Positions 1-13,500 of a stretch of DNA of 64,000 nt are shown here, piece by piece. Position 1 is the stretch's first letter. Every line of letters begins with the position of its first letter. The notes under the pieces are model-generated. The model was not told the DNA's origin. It was given only the letters and a program-made list of their open reading frames with translations, and did no database searches. This DNA comes from Liolophura sinensis (lineage: Eukaryota > Mollusca > Polyplacophora > Chitonida > Chitonidae), in the NCBI RefSeq assembly GCF_032854445.1, contig NC_088306.1, positions 14,751,386 to 14,815,385 on the forward strand, in the 5' to 3' direction. Position numbers and translations under genes: made by a program.

Positions 1-1531
1 TTTCTTGTAGTGGATAAACAGATATCGATGCAATAAATTGGATTTTGTGATTAATTTACCTGTTAAACTGATGCATTTGGAACCAGACATTTATGTGCTG
101 GAAACTGAGATTGGCTGCCTATGTCACAAATGCGTACGTGTGGGAACTGAGCTATGCCGCTAGCTGGTGCAAATAAACCAGATTAAATGCCCCCACTGCA
201 TTTACACGGGCAAACAGCTTAACTTTGCCCGTGTGAACTGGGTACTAGATGACATTTGTTGTCACACAGTCACAGTTATGCAGACCTATGTCAAGACCCA
301 AACCCTAGGATATGCACAACAATAATGTGATACCGCCAAAACTCATAAATATTCAACCTCAAGGCAGTCTATTTTCCAAGACCATGCTTATGACTAATCA
401 TAATGATAACTGTTGCAAATACATCAACCAAATGTCACACAGACTGACAAAAAAAGACAATCACACGATCCCAAGTATGGCATTTTCATCTGTGCACTAT
501 TCATCTATTTAAGGAGAAATACAGAAACTTCAGCCCTGAATTGCTTAAACTGAAAATGTATCATCATTCTCCACTATAAATTTTGAAAATAGTATTTAGA
601 TGTTACAGTAAGAACTGATACACTGTAACATTGTAGATGTTCCACTACAATCAATTTCAGATAAAACAATGCAACAAAGGCCCTCCTTTACACTAGTGCC
701 ACCTCACTGGCTTAAACATATGGGCTGCCTCCAACATTCAATGGTTAAAGAATGTCGGCAAATCCAAGATGATGAAGGGCGATGGCTTCCTCCACCCAGA
801 AACCACCACTGTATGAGTGAACTTTCTTGAATATCTTTAAAGCCCCCTCAAATACCATCTGTGATAGCTAAATATATTTCACAGTAGTATAGGCAAAACT
901 AAGATAAGTTGCTCAAAGTACTTCCATTATTTCCCTCAAATTTTCGGTATACTGGTAAACAGTAAACACCTTGTAACCATAAAGGTTAAGGAATGTGAGA
1001 ACAAGTATTTAGCATCAGATCCACAGCCATAACACTAAAGTATTTGTAAAGTTAAAGCAGTCTATCCTAAGGCTAAGACTCATAAGCTTCTCAATACCCT
1101 GATCCCACTTTCACAAACTTTTGGAAATGAATTTTTTGTAAATCACGTCGCCGTAATTTATGATACTGTAATTGAGGCAATCTAATTTGCATACAAAATA
1201 CAGTAAGTTTGACAAACTTTTGTGAAAGTGGACACAAAAGGATTGTAAGCCTAAACTGATTGTAACTACCATAGCAACATGTATTTAGCATGTGTTCCAG
1301 TGGTAGTTACAATGTGAATTCTCTTTCGACTCTTAGAATAACACTTGAACAGTCTAGCTATAGTAATGCTGTTGAAGCAATGGACATTGAGTTATATCTC
1401 AGGGAGATTGTGGTCATCAACTCCAGAGATAGCACTATCCGTGACATGGACACAAAGCATGACGCTTGATGGTTCAGGGGCGATAACTCAGCTTCATTCA
1501 ACTCCGGATTTGCCTTGTTCCCATAAGATCA
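1..1531. other. COG3 downstream flank, no gene recognised
   Basis: Region 3' of the COG3 stop codon, probably including its 3' UTR. I found no convincing coding exon, RNA gene or known repeat here. Small frames at 312-512 and 1091-1291 look like chance. I did not find a clear AATAAA on the minus strand close to the stop, so the COG3 transcript end is not placed. Confidence 0.5.
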
Positions 1532-4500
1532 TCACTTGCCACTGGACGCCAACAGCAAATTCATCTGTAAATTAAAAATGAAAAACAAAGATATTAAAAT
1601 GCTTATTCTAGTTTAATGACTGGTATTTTTTTTTCTTTAAATAAGCTGCATTTCTTTGTCTTTATTGTGTTAAAGGTATTTTGAAAAAAAAAATTTTTTC
1701 ACTCCAACAACAAGGCGAGCTAAATATGCCGTGGAATTGAATATTTGGTGTTATAGAATGTAAGCTTTCTTTCTGAAAAACTGCTTTGCCTTCTCAATGG
1801 TTTGACCTTGCATGTGGGCAGCCACCTGTACAGTCCAATCAGATACTAGATGAATATTCTACACCCATTGTGGGTCATCGTGTAGGAACTGAGCTATGCC
1901 ACACGATACGCAAAGTGGAATGGACTCCCTCTAATCCTGACGCAATCGTATGCTCATCATGGTACCATCACGGGCATATCTATCCTGCCATCCTGACGCG
2001 ATCATACGCCATCCTCCCATCATGGTACCATCACGGGCATATCTATCCTGCCATCCTGACGCAATCATACGCCATCCTCCCATCATGGTACCATCACGGG
2101 CATATCTATCCTGTCATCCTGACGCCATCATACGCCATCCTCCCATCATGGTACCATCACGGGCATATCTATCCTGCCATCCTGATCAGAATTTGCCAGT
2201 GTTCATGGTGTGTTTGTTACGAACTCATTTACGGCAAATCCGTCGTGTCTTCACGTTACTGACCAGAAATATTTTTTCCTGCTCGACAATTTCCCATAAA
2301 ATTCGAGCCTACCGCACCGGTATTTGAAGTCTGTTATGTTGAATTTGTAAAATCGTGCACACAGAATGTGGTAAAATGATGTTTGGATCATCCCCCCATG
2401 ATGATACATGATCCTGATCGGGTTGTATGTCCATCAAACACATACACTACAACAAGAGCCGACCACGGTGGGCCCACCACAGGCCCACCATGGAGTCATG
2501 TTGGAGGTACTGTATTTCACATGTGCAAATCTCTACATTACAATTACTAATGTTCATCAATAACATGCCGCAGGTCAGTGGTTTACTGACCGTCATAAGC
2601 TAAATCGATATTTCAGGTTGGACCTTGAAACTCCAAATAAAAGACCTGCTTTTACAGTAGCTGCCAATATTGCCGTTGAGCCGGACTCTATGCGAGTCAT
2701 ATATTCAATCTTCATCTGTGAGCATCCATCATACAATTGCACCTTTTAGCTGCACTGATTTGCACGATCCCGCACATGTCTCGTCTAAACATGCGTGAAC
2801 TCGCAAGGTTCTTAAAATGCTGAATCAGCTTATCTTACATGTGTCTCTGAAAACACCTTGAAGAAATTATTCTAAACAACAATCAAATGAAACTGAATCA
2901 AATCAAATCTCAAAATTTCTCACTGGTGAATGTATGGCATACCTGTTCTGGAGTTGGACAGCCCACTATCTGCCTGTCTTCCTCAGAGTAGTTCTCTTGC
3001 AACAGCTGACCCATCTGCTGAAACGTCTGCAGGAGATGGCCCTGGCAAGGGAGAACACTCTTGTTTTACACCATCCTGAACATGCACAGTACTACTACAT
3101 GTAGCTTTTCATTGTAAATACATTTGAACTGTCAATTTTCAACCTTTTTGCATGCAAGATGTTTATTCAACTACATTCTGAAGGCATTATTCTGTGCTGA
3201 CTGATAAATTTAAGGTTGAGGAATTAGGGTAATTATCAAAACAAAATATTATCCTCCTCTGTCCACATTACCATTCAAAATAAGTAATACGGTTGGTAAA
3301 ATTTACAGTTTAAAATGATGAAAATTGTTGATCTAAGTCTACATCTATTCTTTACAGCTCAAAGACAGTTCAAAAATGCTCCCTCTTGCTTTACCCATAT
3401 CAGGCTTACTTTGATTGGTTTAAAAAGAATGGATTCTGTGTCTCGATTGGCTAGATAAAGGGCCATGCTACGTTTTATCACTGGCACTTTTGTCTTGATG
3501 ATTTTGTATGTTTCTGCAACCACATCTTGTACTTTCTCTGGTGCTGCAAAAGGTTGCCGTGACAGGGAGAGCTGCCGTGTCCCTTCCACTTTCTTAACTG
3601 TGACAATTACATCAGCCTGTAATCAAGAAAATAAAACCATCACACTGCAGATTTACATACTTTCTGCATTCGACCTATTTTTTTGTCACGGGTAAAGTTA
3701 CTCAACCAAGGTTACGTTGAGTTTTTCCTGACTCAGGGAGTTCTGTTTCTGTCAGAAAGGTAGATCAAGGTTTATTCAGAAGATAGGGTGTCTTCGTGGG
3801 AAAATGTACGCCTAAGTTTAAGCACCAAAAGTAATATTTCATGACCTTTGCCTGCTCCAAATCTTTAGGGCTAATATTACTAAAGATGAAAAATCTACAA
3901 ATGAAGTAGAATTTTGTCCACACAAGCGAATACAAAAATTCAGTATAATTGTTATTAGTTTAACCCAACAGTTTCAATGAGAATAGGCCATCACTAGAAT
4001 AGGCCATCATGAGAATAGGCCATCATGAGAATAGGCCATCACGAGAATAGGCCATCATGAGAATAGGCCATCATGAGAATAGGCCATCACAAGAATAGGC
4101 CACCAGGACATTCCACAATGACATACTTGGTGTAATTCAAAATCTGTCCCTAATGCCCTTTCTGTGATTTAAAGCAAAACAGAATAGTTTTTGACTTTAG
4201 AAATTCTAAAGAGAAAAATCCGCCTTTAGACGGAATATTCAAAATCAAAAAAGGGCAGATCCATCCCTGAAAGTCCTATTTCTCATACCATTTTTGTTAA
4301 AATGCTCAGTTATAGCCCCAAATTGGATTTAAATGATGAATACTTTAATTACAAGTTTTTGAATAGTGAGCTGTGTATAATCTCCTTACCCTTGTGAGAA
4401 AGTTTTTCATTGGTCCCAAGCACTGGTCTGATACATCGTGGATAAATTCCTCGCATGTCTTTTTCAGCTGATTATCCACATCTTTTTTCGAATCCACAAA

Positions 4501-7500
4501 GTTTTCAGTGACCTGTGGAGTGCCCTGAAAAGGAGGTAAAAGCTTAGTTAGGAATTACATATGAAAACAATCAGATAAAAAAAAAGTTTCCAACTATGAC
4601 ATCTTTCAATCTCGAAATTTATTTACTTCATTCGTGTTTAACATCATAATCAAGAATTTCTCGCTTATATGATGACTTATGGATGGAGGAAACTGCAAGT
4701 ACTTGAGGAGACTGCTAGTACTGGAGAAAACTGCTAGTACTGGAGGAAACCGTTAGTACTTGAGGAAACCACTAGTACTCGAGGAAACCGCTAGTACACC
4801 ACTACCCGGTACTGGGAACCATTGCACACTAATGAAATCATAAAATAAATCAAAGATAACTCTACATTTAAAACATTTGTGCTGTTTTGTTTTTTGGTAC
4901 AAACCTCCAGAATGAGTTGTAGTAAGGCATTCGTACTGTTGAGGGCAAAAAGTTGAGATTTCTTCTGAAACAAGCCATAGGCTGCATCTGTAACATAAAC
5001 ATGCAGACAATTTCACATCATGAGACAAATTAAGGATCAGTTAACATAATGACTAACGTAACACAAAACACACAAGGAAAAATTTATGCGTGAAAAAAAC
5101 TACTTTGGGCATGTCAAGTCTTGAATTATATTACCATAATGTTTTACCATCATGAATTTTCATAGGATATTCTTTTGTTCAAATGTTTCAAACTCTTCAA
5201 TAGGTAAACAAGACTATAACACAATACATGCTGTTTCTCAAAAGTGGATGGCAAAAGTACAAAATGCAAAGCAAATACAGCATTAATTTAGGCACACCAG
5301 TATTTAAGTGGTTGTGAACTGGAAGAGAGGATAGGTTTGGCTTAAAAAAAAAACGCTCAGAGAATCAGTTTTGAAATTCTTGAAGAAAAGAAAATGTCTA
5401 AATAATTCATATTTTGTATATACAAACTGATGTTTTTCTATTCAGTGCTTTAACAACATGACTTTTTGTGAATATTATGATCAAAACTAGAAGACAAACA
5501 GTACTCTCAGTAGACACCATTCAAATCTGCTATCACAGTTACACCTGAAGTACCATATTTACTAGTACCTCCAGTTGACAAACTGCACTATGGACATTTA
5601 CACATAAACCAAAGCAAAAAGCCTTGCCTACAACTGCACACCCATTAACAAAACATGCTTGACATGCTTGCTTAAGTACAGTCAGTTCGCACAACAGAAT
5701 CTTTACATGTAACACCATAACAAGAAAAGATAAGTGCTTTGTTCGTGTAAAACTAGATTAGAACTATGATAAATGAAAATGCTATTGATGTCAAAAAGTG
5801 GAAAAGAGTTCGTAAGGTGAATCAGAAGAAATACATCCAAGAAAAAATGCCAGTACTTGATCAATGTTAAATTCTTTAAAGTGTACACTATATATGAAGT
5901 TGAGTATAATTTGTAAGGTACATGTACTGATATTTTCAATCAAGAATGCACAAGTAAAAATTGTACTTTCGAAAATGCAACATTACGTTTATTATTTTAG
6001 TATTTATTTATTTATCTGGTTAGCGTTCAATGCCATTCACACGAATCTGTCAATTATACAAATGGCAATCAGGTTTATGAGCGGTGGAACTGTTTTATTC
6101 ACAGGCCCACTGATACTGACTTGAGACTTTTGTACAACACCAGTTAATACACAGAACTACAGCGTTAGTTAATGACTAGTTTGATGCAACACTACATGCA
6201 CATTCCCTTGCTGGTAAAATATCCAGGCACTGAACATGTGTTATGTGAAGCGCATGCAGCATTACAACCATGACAACCATGACTATCATGACTACCACGA
6301 GAACCATGACTACCATGACAACCACGATTACCATGACTACCACAACAACCATGACAACCATGACTGCCATGAGAACCATGAGTACCATGACAACCATGAG
6401 AACCTTGACTTCCATGACAACCACAATTACCATGACTACCACCACAACCATGAGTATCATGACAACCATGAGTACCATGACTACCATGACTACCATGACA
6501 ACCATGACTACCATGACAAACATGACAACAATGATTACCATGACAACCATGACAACCATGACTACCTTGCCAACCAAGACTACCATGGCAACCATGACAA
6601 CCATGGCAAGCATGCCAACCACGACTACCATGACAACCGGTCTCATGACTGTTACGTTGTTACAGTAGTTACCAGTATGTAATCATTCATGGTCTTTGTA
6701 ACAGAGTCACTAGAACATGATAACCACTTTCCACTGTCTGACAAAACATCTAACATAACGTAACAACAACAGCAACCACTGATTGTCCAGGATGACAAAG
6801 AAAGTGCTGAACAGAAAACTGTATTTACCCCACATGTGAGATAATGTAGCGTGTTCCCTCAATTCTGCACAAGGAAATAAAAACAGTTAGAAAGAAAACA
6901 GAGCTCTTTGAAGAGACGGCCACCAAAGAATATGGTGCATGTAGATATACTACCTTGGAAATTGTAAAAAAAAAATAAAGAAAAAAAATAAAAAAATTTA
7001 AAACTAAAGACATCCTGTTTCAAACATATGATGCGGATGGTTATAAATATCCTGCGCAAAACCAGTCAACTTTGTTAGCAAGCTACCATACAGCTAGCCT
7101 GTAGGAAACACACGAATACAAAACATCAGCTGAACACATGAAGTACAGATACCTCCGTGGCCTAGTAATTGTAAAAAAAAATTCTCACAAATAAATGCGA
7201 CTGCTGTGAGTTCAAATCCAGCTTATGTTGGCTTCCTTTCCAGTTGTACATGAGAACATCTGCCAACAACGTGTAGGTGGCAGCCCTGTTCCATGGGCTC
7301 TGCCCAGTTTTCTTTTACCATAATGGCAGCCACCATATTATCAGTGAAATATTCTTAAGTACGACGTAAAACTCCAATCAAATAATTAATATAAATATTT
7401 AGCATAACTTGGATTGTAATACAAAAAGAGAGATGAATGTCATGAATTTGTAACCACCCTTAACATCTACCTTAACATTTCTGTTACTGAATGCTATTGC

Positions 7501-10500
7501 TCAAAGTATGACATATTGTATGCCTGTACTTTGTATTGGCAAGCTAAGCATTCTTGTTACTGGTGGGTTCCATTGAAAAATGTTCCTGTGATACAAAGTT
7601 GAACAGATGTTAGTGCAACTATATGTATTTACAACTTTTCACTGACACTTTCTTAAACTTTGATAAAAGGCACTGAAGAACATGAACCAAAGCATGCCTT
7701 AGTAATGTCATTCTGTTAGCAATAAACTTCACCCTAAGGTAAACCAAAAACAACATCAATTATTAACGAATATCATAAGTATTAGTTAAGTGTTGGAAGT
7801 AAGTCTGAATAAGGTGTGATACATACACTAAGTGCATGAAGCAACCAAGCTGTAAGCTACCAAGCACATATGCGCATGTACCTCATAATCTTGTCTCAAA
7901 AACAATAGTCTTAGTTTTATCAGAAAAACATCGTGACCACAATAAATTAGAAACTACAACCTGAATGACATCAAAATAAAAACATAACCAGATTTTTTTG
8001 AAACAACAACAACAAATGCTAAAGCACCCTCTAACAAGGGAGATAACTGTCCCAAGTATTAAAGCATCCTAACAGTGCATACCACTTTGCAAAGCTTCAA
8101 ATAAATTATAAATTACAGTATAAGATATCTGTGTGAAGTCAATGGTTCAGATACTACAATTCTAATCCATGAGGTCCACCATGGTTTACAATTTAAAAAA
8201 TTTGATATACAGTAGTACATGTACTTATATCCATGGAAAAAAAAACCACGAAAATCTTTTAAAGAAAAAATGAAAGTACATGTATTTCCACACAGAGTGT
8301 TCAATATTATTTAAAAAAAAAACAAAAAGCTAAACTGAGAAAAAGCATGTATATGTCATTGGTGGGATGTGTATCAGGAAAAACTCTTAAGAGTTGCTTA
8401 GAGTACAAAACTTCTGACATAAAACTGTACAAAACACCAAAACTTTTCATTCCACTTTTTGTGTATACTGTGATTCTACTATTTTCAAAATCCAATTAAA
8501 ATAGCCCCTAAATCACTTTAAAAGTTTTCACATACTCATGTGAAAATATAGCAGATCTTGTGGATTGAAATTTTACAACGTGCACTTTGCAGATTTGTAC
8601 TTTCATGATTGTCAAGGTATGTAATCTTAATGTACAAGCTTGATTAAAATATTACCAATGCCACATATACAAGAACCAAGGGAGTTCTGAACTCCTGATA
8701 TCTGGAAGTCTAGGGGCAATTATTTCCCACGGTTCACGGGTAGATGAAGAAACCGCAACTATACACTTCCTAACATTACCTCTGAACTTGCTGAAGTCTA
8801 AAGAGGTTTCCCGAATGCTGAAATCTGCGTGGAAAGGTGCGATCTGTTCACGGAGAATCAACAGGTGTTTGATCAGGAACAGCTGGCCATCCAATGTGGT
8901 CTGCCGGGGAAGGAAAAGAGAAACACACAAACTGATTGACTGATTGATTGATTTATTCATTTGATTGATGTGCTCCTGAGATTGGGCATGACATTCATGT
9001 GAGGTGAAATCCTGTTTTAGAGCCACAATTACATGTTATCAAATACAAACTCGTGTTTACGTGTCTTTCCCACGATTTTGAAGACTGTATCACTTATACG
9101 TGTAGTACTGAAGCCTGATTCATAGCTGGTGAAAACTGGAGTTACCACAAAAAACTATCAAGCTTCACAAAATCTCCCCCCCTCCCCACTGCCCGACAGC
9201 TGTATTCAACACCTCATTGGCCAAGGGTCAGATTGTCACACAGACAGGTAGGACTTTAACCATCCAAGCCAGCACCAGATTGTCATACACAGAGGTAGCG
9301 CTTTAACCATCCAAGCCAGCACCACATTGTCACACAGAGGTAGTGCTTTAACCATCCAAGCCAGCACCAGGCTGTCACACAGAGGTAGTGCTTTAACCAT
9401 CCAAGCCAGCACCAGATTGTCAAGCACACATAGCGCTTTAACCATCCAAGCCAGCGCCGGATTTTCACACAGAGGTAACACTTTAACCATCCAAGCCAGC
9501 GACAGATTGTCACACAGAGGTAGCCCTTTAACAATCCAAGCCAGCGCCAGATTATCACACAGAGGTAGCACTTTAACCATCCAAGCCAGCGACATATTGT
9601 CACACAGAGGTAGCACTTTAACCATCCTAGCCAGCGCCAGATTGTCACAGACAGGTAGTGCTTTAACCATCCAAGCCAGCGCCAGGTTGTCACACAGAGG
9701 TAGCACTTTAACCATCCAAGCCAGCACCAGATTGTCACACAGAGGTAGCGCTTTAACCATCCAAGCCAGCGACAGATTGTCACGCAGAGGTAGCACTTTA
9801 ACCATCCAAGCCAGCGCCAGATTGTCACACAGAAGTAGCGCTTTAACCATCCAAGCCAGCGCCAGGTTGTCACACAGAGGTAGCGCTTTAACCATCCAAG
9901 CCAGCACCAGACTGTCACACAGAGTTAGCAATTTAACAATCCAAGCCAGCGCCAGATTGTCACACAGAGGTAGCGCTTTAACCATCCAAGCCAGCGACAG
10001 ATTGTCACACAGAGGTAGTACTTTAACCATCCAAGCCAGCACCAGACTGTCACACACAGGTAGCGCTTTGACCGTCCAAGCCAGCACCAGATTGTCACAC
10101 AGAGGTAGTGCTTTAACCACCCAAGCCAGCACCAGGTTGTCACACAGAGGTAGTGCTTTAACCATCCAAGCCAGCGTCAGATTATCACACAGAGGTAGAT
10201 TGTCACACAGAAGTAGCGCTTTAACCATCCAAGCCAGTGAGGCCACAACTGGTTTTGAACACCATCACCAGGAGTATTTCACTTATAAAGACAGCAGTCA
10301 GGTTTACAGGTGCAGAAAAACTGAGAAGACAAACTGATTTGACACTGGAGCTGATGTGATGGTGCCATATGTACTAACCAAAATTTTATGACATTTAAAA
10401 AACAAACATTTTCTTGTGTGACAGTTCACAGTTTACACTCATGTTCTTTAGACAAAAGACGACAAGTGCCAGCCCTGTGCCAGCTGTTCTGATGCCCATT

Positions 10501-13500
10501 CTTTTCAGAGGTTTTTAGCCAAACGACAAGACAACAAAGACTGCATGGAAAGAAACATTCAGTGAAAAATTTACTCACTTTTCTGGCCGTGATTCCAGCT
10601 TTGGCAGTTTTCAGTGAATCAATACACATAGACAAAGTCTCTTGGGAAAGGCCCTGAAATGTTGTCTTCTGCAAATGAGGATTAGAAAACAAAACATTTA
10701 TCACTTAAACTACGATCTTTGAACCCTATTGAACTTACGTCTTTCTGTGTCTATGAAACAAAAATGAAAGATACTGAAAAAATAAATAAAAAAAAAAACT
10801 TGATAAATTAAAGATCTTTACATTTACTCAGGCTGTGAGTGCATTTACGTGTCCTAACAACAAACACTAAAAATCCACATAAATGTTTGTTTAAATTTTT
10901 TTTACTTTAATGACATACCTTGACATACAGTCTCACATTTGCACAATAAAATTAAATGTGGCACTTTAGACCACACTTACTTAAATACCAAGCTTAACTC
11001 TTATAATACTAGATTCATACCACAAAAGAAACATAAACACAGAAAAAAGTCACATGTGCATTGTCTAATTTGTTTATAACAAAGAAAAAAAAAGAAAATA
11101 AACAATAATTCTCACACCTCTTTTTTTTTTTACACTTTCTGCTTTTCATTTTTCTTCAATGAACATAAGGGCCAATCAGTGTTCTGTTATATTATATGCT
11201 AACATCTCTTGTCTTTGTTTCGCATTTTTTCTTTCAAAGAACTAATCGCCATGAAGTTTATTTTTTCGAACATTTTCTTGCCACCTTTCAGCTGGACGTA
11301 GAAAGGTCTAATTTAAAGAAAAAGAGTTTGACACTTTTTTAGAACAACTGGCCAGAGGCCTGAACAATTCACTCACATCAATACACCTATACAGCTTGGA
11401 CAAACAAACCAAAGTCCTTCTCACAGTCGGGTACCACATCCCATGCAGGTCGGCCGGAGACATTGGCATGTTGCTATGGCTACCAGCAAACGGCCCCACT
11501 CCATTTTCCACTGTTTTGGTTCCGTTCTCCTGCGCAGGAGGATCAGTCGCACCCTCTGTGATCTGGGCCACCTCAAGACTGGCAGCTGAGCCTGCAGAGG
11601 CATTCCTAGAGTGACTTCCCTTGTTGGGCTTACTCAAGCTTTCGGCTATTTTCTGTAGAGGGTAATAAGATTAGAATTCATCTACTGTATTTTACCTAAA
11701 GTATGGTATTTCTTCAGTGACACATTTTGTGTAATTCAGAGAAAAATCATCCATCACCAGATATCAATACTCACCTGAGTCACAGCTGTATTCAAGCTCA
11801 TTGCTTAACTGATAGACAAGAACATTACTTTAGCTGAGCTAAAAGAGCATCAAACTTTGATTTAAAAAAAATACAAAGAGTCACCTTATTAAAGTGGCTG
11901 GGTCTGACAGTTTGGCTTAGTCCGCTTTTCTTCAGTGTTTTCATAATATTTTAAAACAAAAAAGACAAATTTACTCTATTGTAGTAGAATGCCAAGCCTG
12001 AGAAATCTCCTCACAAAACTGTATTGTTTCTCTATTTCCTAAAACCTCAGAAGTCTAAATTCAACTTAATATAGTACATTAGATTTCTCATAACACAGAT
12101 TAAATCTACAACAAAAACTTGTTATGCATATAAAAGTATTTGCTTCAGGGGCCTTACGCCCCATGCACTCTACCTCCATCATCTCTAGTTTCTCTGGGTA
12201 GGCCAGGTCCCCTGTGGCGGGGGCGTAGTTTAGGATGTCACTCCTGATGTAGATGTATGTCCTGTACACCAGCCTCTCCTGTACGTCCATCAGCATCTGC
12301 AGACACACCGACTCAAATGCGCGCAGCTGATCACCTGTGAGGAGGGGGGAGGGGGAGGAAACAACAAAATGTCCACATGAAATTTTAATACATAATTATC
12401 ATATATTTATATTTACCATGCCAGTTTTGAACTCCTATTTTTGAGGTGTGTAAACACTGTATATAAATTGTTACCAAAAAAAATCAAAGTTTCTCATTAA
12501 AACTTGTAAACAAATGTGCACTATAAACAGAGAAATACTGAATACCAAAAAGTGAAATAAACACTTGTTATGGATTTATTCTCATGATCATCATCACAGT
12601 CATGGTTAATTATCATCTTCAAAAAAACAAGTCTTTCATCTTTGTTATTGTTTCATCATCCTCATTATCATTATTATATACAGACGTTTAAAGACGTGAT
12701 TAAATACTGTCCCTGACTTTGTCAATTTTGTTTACTCACTATTGTTCTTGACATGCTCCTCTATCATCTCCACCTACATAACAAAGCACAGTACAAATGT
12801 TTCAGAACACAAAGATAAAATACTCACGACAAAATACACATTATACCAGTACAAATTATATGTGTTCAAAAATCTGAATTTCCCACAATTCCCCTTGACA
12901 ACGAAATGATGCAAAGCGGTTAACGGGTTCCTGTGTGGTTAAAACTTCTTGTCATCATCTCTGCAGATTATAGGTTTTGAGAGCTGGCGGTGCATGTTTA
13001 ACCGCATTTCTGCTTAATGGAGATCTCCAACGACTTTACTTTCACACTAAATGATCCCTAGACACAATATTTATGCTATTTTAGTCTGTAAACTGCATTT
13101 GAAAAACTATTATGTTCACTAGCTCGATTTCGAAAAATCCATTGACGTTGGACCCTCTGCCTATCCTGTCGACTGCTGAGCCCTGCCCAGGTGAGGTCAT
13201 GTCATGAATACCTGCTACGATATATCGGGTGGGCATACAAAAAATGGGCCGTACTTTATTGCTGCATTGCTCCACTATCCTTTGTTCAAACCCTTTCAAA
13301 CTTTAGACATTCAAATGGCATGATGTTGGTAACATACTGACCAATTATTAAGGTCTTAGCTTGAGTAGTCTGTACACAGGGTTAAGATGAAAACATAGCC
13401 TCAAAAACGCACATTCAGGTGACACAAATTGCATCACCTGTCAGGTGTCATGAGTAGAGCGCATGCTGCACCTGTGTGACACTCGTCAATCACGTGTCTG

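Noticed and set aside
1786-2327. Two overlapping plus-strand frames of 158 and 125 aa
   Set aside because: Both come from the 63-bp tandem repeat in COG3 intron 20.
6176-6682. His/Asp/Tyr-rich, Met/Thr-rich and Met/Val-rich frames
   Set aside because: Generated by the 9/12-bp ACCATGAC-type array; no independent evidence of coding.
9236-10246. 336-aa frames on both strands with a 15-residue period
   Set aside because: They are by-products of the 45-bp minisatellite; the frames mirror each other and sit inside a COG3 intron with no splice or start support.
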